Shown piece by piece: positions 56,843 through 64,000 of a stretch of 64,000 bases of DNA. A program made the translations under genes and the position numbers. A model generated the notes under the pieces. The model was not told the origin of the DNA. It saw nothing but the letters and a program-made list of their open reading frames with translations, and did no database searches. Each line of letters starts with the position of its first letter. Position 1 is the stretch's first letter. Where the stretch lies: the NCBI RefSeq assembly GCF_003202035.1, contig NZ_QJKC01000009.1, positions 62,001 to 126,000 of the forward strand, given 5' to 3'. The stretch is from Aquitalea magnusonii (lineage in GTDB: Bacteria; Pseudomonadota; Gammaproteobacteria; Burkholderiales; Chromobacteriaceae).

Positions 56843-57415
56843 TCAGGCGGCGGCCTGGCGCTGGGCGCGGGCGCGTTCCAGCAAGGGCGGCAGCAAGGCC
56901 AGTCCTTCTTCCCATTGCTGATGGCCGGAGGCCACATTGATATGCCCGGCTTGCTGCAGCCAGGAGAGCGGGCTTTGCCAGTAGCCGGCCAGCCGCGCTG
57001 CGCGGGCCGGCTTGCAGAAGGGATCGTTGTCGCTGGCTACCACCCGGCTGACAAAGGGCAGCGGCTGGCGTGGCAACGGGGCGAAGGGCAGCAGTTCGCG
57101 CGGCACGAAGGGGCGCTCCACATCGGCCGGTGCCACCAGCAAGGCGCCGGCAATGCGCTGCGGGTGCCGGCGCGCATAGTGCGCCACGGTAATGCAGCCC
57201 AGGCTGTGGGCGATGACAATGGCCGGGCGGCGCGCTTGTGACAGCGCCTGGTCCAGCCCTTGCAGCCAGCTGTCCAGATCGGGCTGTTCCCAGTTGGCAT
57301 TGTCCACCCGGATGGCGTTCAGCCGCTGCTGCCAATGGCTTTGCCAGTGGTCGGCACCACTTCCTTTCCAGCCGGGCTGGATGATGAAATCGAAATCGTC
57401 GGCAATGTGCGTCAT
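56843..57415 (-). CDS. RBBP9/YdeN-type serine hydrolase
   Basis: 190 residues. Alpha/beta hydrolase with nucleophile in AHSLGCITVAHYA (about residues 70-82), an Asp in SDNDPFC and the final His in QQAGHINVASGH. Small intracellular serine hydrolases of this family have poorly defined substrates. The gene has its own promoter region; the 211 bases to sbp hold an AT-rich stretch likely bearing sbp control sites. Confidence 0.88.
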   Translation of the reverse strand: MTHIADDFDFIIQPGWKGSGADHWQSHWQQRLNAIRVDNANWEQPDLDSWLQGLDQALSQARRPAIVIAHSLGCITVAHYARRHPQRIAGALLVAPADVERPFVPRELLPFAPLPRQPLPFVSRVVASDNDPFCKPARAARLAGYWQSPLSWLQQAGHINVASGHQQWEEGLALLPPLLERARAQRQAAA

Positions 57416-57626
57416 GGCGCAGTCCTTATCCTGAAGCAGCCACTATAGGACAAACCGGATAGCGCAAAAAGTAATAAATAATTGTTTTTATATGCAATTG
57501 AGAAATTAACGGTGCGATCTTTATAGACTTAATTAGAATAACAGAATGAAAAACAATCATTTCTGGAACTAAACAAATCCTGATTACAGTGTGCTGCATA
57601 ACAGCCCACCGACTCAGGAGCCACCC

Positions 57627-58625
57627 ATGACTATCCGCACCAATCTGCAAGCGCTGGCAGCCGTGCTGCTGCTGGCGGTGACCCCGCTCAAGGCGGCCGA
57701 ATTGCTCAATGTGTCTTACGACCCCACCCGCGAGCTGTACCAGGACGTGAACAAGGCCTTTGCCGAGCAATGGAAGAAAAAGACCGGCGAAGAGCTCACC
57801 ATCAAGCAGTCGCACGGTGGTTCGGGCAAGCAGTCGCTGTCCATCCAGCATGGTCTGGCGGCTGATGTAGCCACGCTGGCCCTGGCTTACGACATCGATG
57901 TGCTGGCGGATGAGGGCCTGCTGCCGAAAAACTGGCAAACCCGCCTGCCGGACAATAGCTCGCCCTATACCTCCACCATCGTGTTCCTGGTGAAAAAGGG
58001 CAATCCGAAAGGGATCAAGGACTGGGGCGACCTGGTGCGCAATGATGTGCAGGTGATTACCCCGAACCCGAAAACCTCCGGCGGTGCCCGCTGGAACTAT
58101 CTGGCGGCCTGGGGCTATGCCCTGAAGAAAAACGGCGGCAACGAGGCCAAGGCGCGTGCCTATGTCAGCGAACTGTACAAGCACGTACCGGTGCTGGATT
58201 CCGGTGCCCGTGGTGCCACGCTGACCTTTACCCAGCGCGGCCTGGGTGATGTGCTGCTGGCCTGGGAAAACGAAGCGGTGCTGGCCATCAAGGAAATGGG
58301 GCCGGACAAGTTCGACATCGTGACGCCGTCGATTTCCATTCTGGCCGAGCCGCCGGTGGCGGTGGTGGACAAGGTGGTGGACAAGAAGGGCACGCGCAAG
58401 CAGGCCGAGGCTTATCTGAAGTTCCTGTACACCCCGGAAGGCCAGACCATTGCTGCCGAAAACTACTATCGTCCGCGTGATCCCAAGATCGCGGCCAAGT
58501 ACGCCAGCCAGTTTCCCAAGGTGAAGCTGTTCACCCTCAAGGAGGTGTTTGGCGACTGGCGCAGCACCCAGAAAAAGCACTTTGCCGATGGCGGTGTGTT
58601 CGACCAGCTCTACAGCAAAAAATAA
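57627..58625 (+). CDS. sbp: Sulfate ABC transporter substrate-binding protein
   Basis: 332 residues from ATG 57627, signal peptide ending in LKAA. Sulfate-binding wording: [44 protein letters not shown] and GARGATLTF. It delivers sulfate or thiosulfate to a Cys permease, but no cysTWA genes are beside it. The AT-rich upstream DNA (57440-57600) is where CysB control would be expected. Confidence 0.95.
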   Translation: MTIRTNLQALAAVLLLAVTPLKAAELLNVSYDPTRELYQDVNKAFAEQWKKKTGEELTIKQSHGGSGKQSLSIQHGLAADVATLALAYDIDVLADEGLLPKNWQTRLPDNSSPYTSTIVFLVKKGNPKGIKDWGDLVRNDVQVITPNPKTSGGARWNYLAAWGYALKKNGGNEAKARAYVSELYKHVPVLDSGARGATLTFTQRGLGDVLLAWENEAVLAIKEMGPDKFDIVTPSISILAEPPVAVVDKVVDKKGTRKQAEAYLKFLYTPEGQTIAAENYYRPRDPKIAAKYASQFPKVKLFTLKEVFGDWRSTQKKHFADGGVFDQLYSKK

Positions 58626-58655
58626 CAGCAGCGCCAGTCGCGCTGTGACAGACCA

Positions 58656-58680
58656 CAGGCCGCACATGCGGCCTGTTTTC
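58656..58680 (+). terminator. sbp terminator
   Basis: Stem CAGGCCGCA / TGCGGCCTG with a CA loop, then TTTT. Confidence 0.88.
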
Positions 58681-58775
58681 TTGCCGGCGTGGCCTTTAAA
58701 AACGGCAGCCTACGCGCGCCTGCCCGCTCGCGCTAGACTATGCCCTGCGTTTCATGTCACGGGGTGAGCGGTTGC

Positions 58776-59549
58776 ATGCAGGTTTTTCACAGTCAGCACG
58801 GCGCGCTGCGCTATCACGATCTGCCCGGTCGCGGTGTGCCGCTGTTGTTCATCCATGGCCTGGGCTGTGCAGGCTCCAGCGACTTTCCCCGTGTGGCGGC
58901 CGATCCGGCGCTGGCCGGTCAGCGCTGTTTGCTGCTGGACTTGCTGGGCGCCGGCTTTTCCGACCGGCCGGATGACTTCGCCTATACCATCGCCGCCCAT
59001 GCCGCAACGGTGGCCGACCTGCTCGATCATCTGGACCTGCCGCAGCTGCACATGGTCGGTCACAGCATGGGTGGGGCCGTGGCCATTGCCGCCAGCAGCC
59101 TGCGCCCGGACAAGGTGGCGCGGCTGCTATTGCTGGAGCCGAATCTGGATGCCGGCGGCGGTGTGTTCAGCCGCGCGCTGGCAGCCATGAGCGAAGACGC
59201 ATTCATCCAGCGCGGCCAGCGCCGCCTGGCGCGGCTGGCCAGTTGCGAAGGCAGCCCGCTGTGGGCCGGCTCGCTGGCCGCCAGCCATGCGCCAGCGGTA
59301 CACCGGGCGGCGGTGTCGCTGGTACAGGGGGGCGAACCTAGCTGGCGTAGCCAGTTATTGGCGCTGGGCATGCCACGCGATGTGGTGGTGGGCGAGCGCT
59401 CCTTGCCCCAGCCCGCGCTGACCCGCCTGGCGCAAGATGGTGTGAGCGTGCATGTGCTGGCTGATGCCGGCCATGCCATGAGTGAAGACAACCCTGCCGG
59501 CCTGGCTGCCTTGCTGGCCGCGATTCTGGAGCAAGATCATGTGGCGTGA
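58776..59549 (+). CDS. Alpha/beta hydrolase
   Basis: 257 residues from ATG 58776. Oxyanion-hole HGLGC, nucleophile elbow GHSMGGAVAI (about 94-103) and a final His in ADAGHAMSED give the catalytic triad. Substrate unknown, broadly like carboxylesterases. Its stop overlaps the next start by 11 bases, so the two hydrolases are probably one unit. Confidence 0.88.
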   Translation: MQVFHSQHGALRYHDLPGRGVPLLFIHGLGCAGSSDFPRVAADPALAGQRCLLLDLLGAGFSDRPDDFAYTIAAHAATVADLLDHLDLPQLHMVGHSMGGAVAIAASSLRPDKVARLLLLEPNLDAGGGVFSRALAAMSEDAFIQRGQRRLARLASCEGSPLWAGSLAASHAPAVHRAAVSLVQGGEPSWRSQLLALGMPRDVVVGERSLPQPALTRLAQDGVSVHVLADAGHAMSEDNPAGLAALLAAILEQDHVA

Positions 59550-60465
59550 ATGTCGTGCTTACTGCCAAGCCCTGCTGCTGGCCCTCTGTCTGGTGCTGCC
59601 GGTACGCGCCGCCAGTTTGCCTGCCCCGCAGGAAGTCAGCATCCCCCTGCCCGGTGCCGGCCTGTTTGGCAGCACGCTGGACATGCCGGCCCTGCTGTAC
59701 CGCCCCGCCGGGGATGGGCCGTTTCCGGTATTGCTGTTTTCCCACGGCCGGGCGGGCAGCGCGGCCGAGCGGCACCAGCTGAAATACCCGATGGGCCGCA
59801 GCCAGCTGGCGTACTGGCTGGGCAAGGGTTTCATCATCGTGGCGCCCATCCGGCCGGGCTATGGCAGCACTGGTGGTGGCGACCCGGAATATCACAGCGC
59901 CCACATGCTGGCGCCGGGCCAGTGCAGCGGTCAGCCTGATTTTCGTCATACCGCCGAGGCGGGCGGCGCGGCGGTGCAGGCCGCCATCCGCTGGATTGGC
60001 CAGCAGCCCTGGGGGGCGGGCCAGCCCATCGTGCTGGAAGGGCAGTCGGTAGGCGGTTTGCTCACGGTGGCGGTGGGCGCCACCACCCCGCCCGGGGTGA
60101 TCGGCTATATCAATTTTGCCGGCGGTGCCGGGGGCAATCCGGAAAAATCACCGGGACAAAGCTGCGAGCCAGAACAGCTCACCCGCCTGTATGGCGAACT
60201 GGGCCGGCATACCACCCTGCCCAATCTGTGGATTTACGCCGAAAACGACCAGTACTGGGGGCCGGATGAACCGGTGGCCTGGCATCAGGCTTTTGCTGCG
60301 GGCGGTAGCCCGACGCGCTTTGTGCATGCCGCTGCGGTGCCGGATGGCGACGGCCATGGGCTGAGCCGCCACCCGGCAACCTTGTGGGCCGCACCGCTGG
60401 ATGCCTTTTTGCAAGGCTTGCCAGCCGTGGCTGCGCGCTTGCATGGCGTTGCCACATCGCCCTGA
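59539..60465 (+). CDS. Secreted dienelactone-hydrolase-like alpha/beta hydrolase
   Basis: 308 residues from ATG 59539. Signal peptide to VRAAS. A typical chain start FPVLLFSHGRAGSAAERHQ, nucleophile GQSVGG (about 175) and a C-terminal catalytic His in DGDGHGLSRHP. Likely periplasmic esterase. Overlaps the preceding hydrolase; both should be cotranscribed. Confidence 0.88.
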   Translation: MWRECRAYCQALLLALCLVLPVRAASLPAPQEVSIPLPGAGLFGSTLDMPALLYRPAGDGPFPVLLFSHGRAGSAAERHQLKYPMGRSQLAYWLGKGFIIVAPIRPGYGSTGGGDPEYHSAHMLAPGQCSGQPDFRHTAEAGGAAVQAAIRWIGQQPWGAGQPIVLEGQSVGGLLTVAVGATTPPGVIGYINFAGGAGGNPEKSPGQSCEPEQLTRLYGELGRHTTLPNLWIYAENDQYWGPDEPVAWHQAFAAGGSPTRFVHAAAVPDGDGHGLSRHPATLWAAPLDAFLQGLPAVAARLHGVATSP

Positions 60466-60509
60466 TGCTGGCGGGCAGAGCAGGGTAGCGTCAGAAAACA
60501 GCAAGCCGC

Positions 60510-60540
60510 CAGCGGAGGATTCCGTTGGCGGCTTTTTTCA
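60510..60540. terminator. Terminator between the hydrolase operon and pyk
   Basis: Stem AAGCCGCCA / TGGCGGCTT over the loop GCGGAGGATTCCGT, followed by TTTTT. The pyk end is 24 bases away on the other strand. Confidence 0.85.
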
Positions 60541-60563
60541 TGCGCGGTGGGCCAGCAGGCCGA

Positions 60564-61973
60564 TCAGGGGTAGACGATGCGCAGCAGGTTGGTGGCCCCC
60601 GGTGTGCCAAAGGGAACGCCGGCAATGATCACCATCGGCTTGCCCTGTTCGGCCAGCCCCAGCTTGGTGGCGCAGAAGGTGGTTTTCACCACCATGTCTT
60701 CCAGGTTTTCCGCATCCGGGCCGTTATAGGCCACCACGCCCCATACCAGGGTCAGGCGGCGGGCGGTGTCCAGCCGCGGCGAGATGCCCATGATGGGGGT
60801 GTGCGGGCGTTCGCGCGCCAGCCGCAGGCAGGTGGAGCCGGAGGTGGTGAAGGCGGCGGAGACGGTCACCGGCAGGATGGAGGCCACCTTGCGCACGCAG
60901 GCGGCAATGGCATCGGCCTGACCGGGAGCCTCGGCCGCGCTGTAGTCCAGTGCCATCACGCGGCGGTAGTCCGGCGCCCCTTCCACGCGGCGGATCACCC
61001 GGTCCATGATCTGCACCGCTTCCACCGGGAAGGAACCGGCAGCAGTTTCGGCCGACAGCATCACCGCATCGGCTCCTTCATACACGGCGGTGGCCACGTC
61101 GTTGGCTTCGGCGCGGGTGGGGGTAGGCGCGGAAATCATCGATTCCAGCATCTGGGTGGCCACGATGACCGGACGGCCGAGATGGCGGCACTGGTGCACG
61201 ATGCGGCGCTGTACCACCGGCACGTCTTCCGGTGGCAGTTCCACGCCCAGATCGCCACGGGCCACCATCACCGCATCGGCCAGTTCGGCAATTTCATCCA
61301 GCTGGTCGACGGCAGAGGGTTTTTCGATCTTCACCACAATGCCCACGCTGTTACCGATCATCTGGCGCAGTTCGCGTACGTCTTCGGCGGTTTGCACAAA
61401 GGACAGGGCAATCCAGTCGGCGCCTTCCTGCAGCGCGAATTCGGCATCCTTGCGGTCTTTCGGGGTGATGGCCGACAGCGGCAGGATGGTTTGCGGCAGG
61501 TTGAAGCCCTTGCGGTCGGACAGCTCGCCGCCCACCGCCACCGTGGTGTGGATCACCCGGTCCTGCACGCGTTCCACGTGAAACGACAGCTTGCCGTCAT
61601 TCACCAGGATGTGATGGCCGTGTTCCAGCGCGGCAAAGGCTTCCGGGTGGGGCAGGGTGACCTGCTCGGCATCGCCGTCCACCTGGTCCAGCACAAAGCG
61701 GTAGGGCTGGCCGGTGTGTACGGTGACCGGCCCCTGCGGGAAGGTGCCAATGCGCAGCTTGGGGCCTTGCAGATCCACCAGCACGCCGATGGGGCGGCCC
61801 ATTGCCGTTTCGGCGGCGCGGATGGCGGCCAGGCGGGCGCGGTGGTCGTCGTGGCTGCCGTGGCTCATATTGAGCCGGAACACATTCACCCCGGCGCGAG
61901 CCAGCGCCAGGATCTGCTGCGGGCTGCTGGAGGCCGGTCCCAGCGTGGCGAGAATCTTGGTATTGCGGAGCAT
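60564..61973 (-). CDS. pyk: Pyruvate kinase
   Basis: 469 residues. Catalytic wording: TKILATLGPASSSP, NVFRLNMSHGSHDDH, KIEKPSAVDQLDEI and VMVARGDLGVELPPEDVP. It makes ATP and pyruvate from phosphoenolpyruvate. The C-terminal allosteric domain is complete. A parS-like variant lies at 61571. Confidence 0.96.
   Translation of the reverse strand: MLRNTKILATLGPASSSPQQILALARAGVNVFRLNMSHGSHDDHRARLAAIRAAETAMGRPIGVLVDLQGPKLRIGTFPQGPVTVHTGQPYRFVLDQVDGDAEQVTLPHPEAFAALEHGHHILVNDGKLSFHVERVQDRVIHTTVAVGGELSDRKGFNLPQTILPLSAITPKDRKDAEFALQEGADWIALSFVQTAEDVRELRQMIGNSVGIVVKIEKPSAVDQLDEIAELADAVMVARGDLGVELPPEDVPVVQRRIVHQCRHLGRPVIVATQMLESMISAPTPTRAEANDVATAVYEGADAVMLSAETAAGSFPVEAVQIMDRVIRRVEGAPDYRRVMALDYSAAEAPGQADAIAACVRKVASILPVTVSAAFTTSGSTCLRLARERPHTPIMGISPRLDTARRLTLVWGVVAYNGPDAENLEDMVVKTTFCATKLGLAEQGKPMVIIAGVPFGTPGATNLLRIVYP
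61571..61584. promoter_or_regulatory. parS-like palindrome, site 7 (one mismatch)
   Basis: GTTCCACGTGAAAC, a variant arm seen in ParB sites, within pyk. Confidence 0.5.
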
Positions 61974-62595
61974 GTCTTGGTCCTTGTCGATGCCCGGCCA
62001 GTGCTGCCGGCGGGCGTGAGGTGTTGTCCGGTGCGCCTGATCTGCAGGCTAGTTGCCTGTCAGGGTCTCTTTGTTTCCGCATCATGCTGCCACATCCGCG
62101 CTGTAGTGGCTGCGCTACCTTGCCGGCACTTGGTCTGGGTGTTGCCGTCTTGCCAGTAGACAAATTTTCCGGGTGCGCTTAATGCGCGTTTTGCTTGCGC
62201 AGCCGTCGCATGGTGTTGTTATTTTGCCTCGTCCGGCAAAACGGCTGGTTTGCTGCAAAGCAAGAAAGGCGCAAATCCTTGTAGTGCAGTGCTTACAGAC
62301 CATAGTCATTTGCGATATCGTGCGCTGCAAAACGGCCAGGTGGCCGTAGGCGGCTGGTCGGATTTCCGCAAACTGCGAAAGTTTTATGCGTGTTGATTGA
62401 CAGCTGAATCGTGACAACTAGAATGGGCCGAAAATAAAACGAACAATATAAATACAAAAAACAACATAACAAAGATTGCTGCCTCACTTTCCTGGCCTGT
62501 CAGGCGGGAGTGTTCGAGGTGATGCCGTCAACACCAGTCAGCAAAAAAGCGCTCGGCCTGCAACGGCCCTTTGGATTGCAAAGGAGACACCTCAC
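61974..62595. other. Intergenic region between pyk and glpK
   Basis: 622 bases without a supported gene. It contains the promoters of the two divergent genes. An AT-rich run near 62431-62475 with CGAACAAT resembles one half of a GlpR operator, a weak hint only. The stretch before glpK holds AAGGAGAC as its ribosome site. Confidence 0.4.
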
Positions 62596-64000
62596 ATGAA
62601 AAACCAGTTCATCCTGGCTCTGGACCAGGGAACCACCAGTTCCCGCGCCATTCTGTTCAATCAGGCGGGCGACATCGTTTCGCTGGCACAAAAGGAATTC
62701 CGTCAGATCTACCCCCAGCCGGGCTGGGTGGAGCACGACCCGCAGGAGATCTGGGGTGGTCAGGCCGGCGTCGCGGCCGAAGCCGTGGCCAAGGCCGGTA
62801 TCGATGGCCGCAGCATTGCCGCCATCGGCATTACCAACCAGCGCGAAACCACCATCGTGTGGGACCGTGAAACCAGCCTGCCGGTATACAACGCCATCGT
62901 CTGGCAAGACCGCCGCACCGCGGAATTTTGCGATCAGCTGAAAGAGCGCGGCCTGGCCGACGCCATCCGCAACAAGACCGGCCTGCCGGTGGATGCCTAT
63001 TTCTCCGGCAGCAAGATCAAGTGGATTCTGGACAATGTGCCGGGTGCGCGTGCCCGCGCCGAAGCCGGCAAGCTGGCCTTTGGTACGGTAGATAGCTGGC
63101 TGATCTGGAACTTCACCCACGGCAAGGTACACGTTACCGACGTATCCAATGCCTCGCGCACCATGCTGTACAACATCCACAGCCAGCAGTGGGATGCCGA
63201 GCTGCTGGACATCATGGGCATCCCGGCCAGCATGCTGCCGGAGGTGAAAAGCTCCAGCGAAGTGTATGGCCACACCCATGCCGCCCATCTGGGCGTGGAA
63301 ATCCCGATTGCCGGCGTGGCCGGCGACCAGCAGGCGGCGCTGTTCGGCCAGCAGTGCACCCGTCCGGGCATGGTGAAGAACACCTACGGCACTGGCTGCT
63401 TCATGATGATGAATACCGGCAGCAAGCCGATCGAATCCTCCAACAATCTGCTGACCACCATTGCCTGGAAGCTGGATGGCCAGGTGCAGTACGCGCTGGA
63501 AGGCTCCATTTTCATTGGCGGCGCGGTGGTGAAATGGCTGCGTGACGGCCTGGGCATCATCCGCCATTCGGCCGATGTCGGCCCGCTGGCGCAGGAAGTG
63601 GACAGCAGCGATGGCGTGTATCTGGTACCGGCCTTTGCCGGGCTGGGTGCGCCGCACTGGCAGCAAAATGCCCGCGGCACCATTGTCGGTGCCACGCTGG
63701 GCACCAAGGCCGCGCATATCGCCCGCGCCGCGCTGGACAGCATTGCCTACCAGACCATGGACGTGCTCAAGGCCATGGAAGCCGATGCCGGCATGGCCAT
63801 TGCCGAGCTGCGCGTGGATGGTGGTGCCACCGTCAACGAACTGCTGATGCAGTTCCAGTCCGACATCCTCGGCGTGGATGTGGTGCGCCCGAAAATCACC
63901 GAAACCACCGCGCTGGGAGCCGCTTATCTGGCGGGCCTGGCCGTGGGTTACTGGGATGGCGTGGCGGATATCCAGGGCCAGTGGCAGCTGGATCGTCGCT
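62596..64000 (+). CDS. glpK: Glycerol kinase (3' end outside window)
   Basis: 468 codons visible of about 500. FGGY family: [14 protein letters not shown] at the N-terminus, [27 protein letters not shown], and [21 protein letters not shown] near the visible end. It phosphorylates glycerol on entry to glycolysis. ATG 62596 is supported by AAGGAGACACCTCAC. No glpF or glpD is in view, though they may be further right. Confidence 0.97.
   Translation, partial: MKNQFILALDQGTTSSRAILFNQAGDIVSLAQKEFRQIYPQPGWVEHDPQEIWGGQAGVAAEAVAKAGIDGRSIAAIGITNQRETTIVWDRETSLPVYNAIVWQDRRTAEFCDQLKERGLADAIRNKTGLPVDAYFSGSKIKWILDNVPGARARAEAGKLAFGTVDSWLIWNFTHGKVHVTDVSNASRTMLYNIHSQQWDAELLDIMGIPASMLPEVKSSSEVYGHTHAAHLGVEIPIAGVAGDQQAALFGQQCTRPGMVKNTYGTGCFMMMNTGSKPIESSNNLLTTIAWKLDGQVQYALEGSIFIGGAVVKWLRDGLGIIRHSADVGPLAQEVDSSDGVYLVPAFAGLGAPHWQQNARGTIVGATLGTKAAHIARAALDSIAYQTMDVLKAMEADAGMAIAELRVDGGATVNELLMQFQSDILGVDVVRPKITETTALGAAYLAGLAVGYWDGVADIQGQWQLDRR

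Overview
The window reads as chromosomal DNA of a high-GC betaproteobacterium, most likely order Neisseriales, family Chromobacteriaceae (Chromobacterium/Aquitalea/Vogesella-like). I infer this from the overall protein flavour, from a P1-closed THI element directly ahead of thiC, and from intergenic inverted repeats that recall a repeat class I know from Neisseria. No RNA genes, insertion sequences or CRISPR arrays were seen. Almost all of it is ordinary chromosomal gene content; the exception is one AT-rich island at the left end.

Layout. 1-609: 5' part of a Pcm-type methyltransferase. About 697-5753: an AT-rich integrative element of about 5 kb with a small lipoprotein, a long serine recombinase, an AlpA-like regulator, an inovirus Gp2/YfjJ-like protein and a tyrosine integrase, with candidate att repeats at both ends. 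5850-7908: TPP riboswitch and thiC, followed by an intergenic cluster of four perfect DnaA boxes. 8296-24670: housekeeping and accessory genes (GNAT, EthD, ycaQ, DUF2789, two chemoreceptors, rlhA, small cysteine-cluster proteins, an envelope trio with a Spy-like protein, GST, MazG-like, sirtuin, MscS, HD-GYP). 24775-26643: a transporter remnant, then a translated leader and attenuator ahead of pyrB-pyrI. 26953-36275: GNATs, NYN/LOTUS protein, a giant indolepyruvate ferredoxin oxidoreductase, rarD, an M3 peptidase. 36282-39920: a tightly packed operon (methyltransferase-TPR, AlaX-like editor, GFA enzyme) and then a DMT exporter and gmhA. 39997-44463: secreted protein, inositol-phosphatase family, rsmE, a structured intergenic stretch, a zinc-cluster protein and a mutarotase. 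44656-52252: histidine utilisation (hutC, hutI, hutG, hutU, hutH) with uppP embedded in it. 52321-64000: anion permease, small membrane protein, UDG-family protein, a divergent EamA exporter / XRE-cupin regulator pair, DUF2059, hydrolases, sulfate-binding protein, pyruvate kinase, and the start of glpK.

How things work together. The Hut enzymes convert histidine to glutamate under a HutC repressor, and a perfect palindrome overlaps the hutI promoter. PyrB and PyrI form aspartate transcarbamoylase, apparently controlled by a translated-leader attenuator. ThiC is under thiamine pyrophosphate control.

The most unusual signals are not genes: seven copies (five perfect) of the parS-like palindrome GTTTCACGTGAAAC spread through the window, mostly inside coding sequence; the DnaA-box cluster after thiC; a TPP aptamer that seems to lack the P3 stem; and the compact double-recombinase island.
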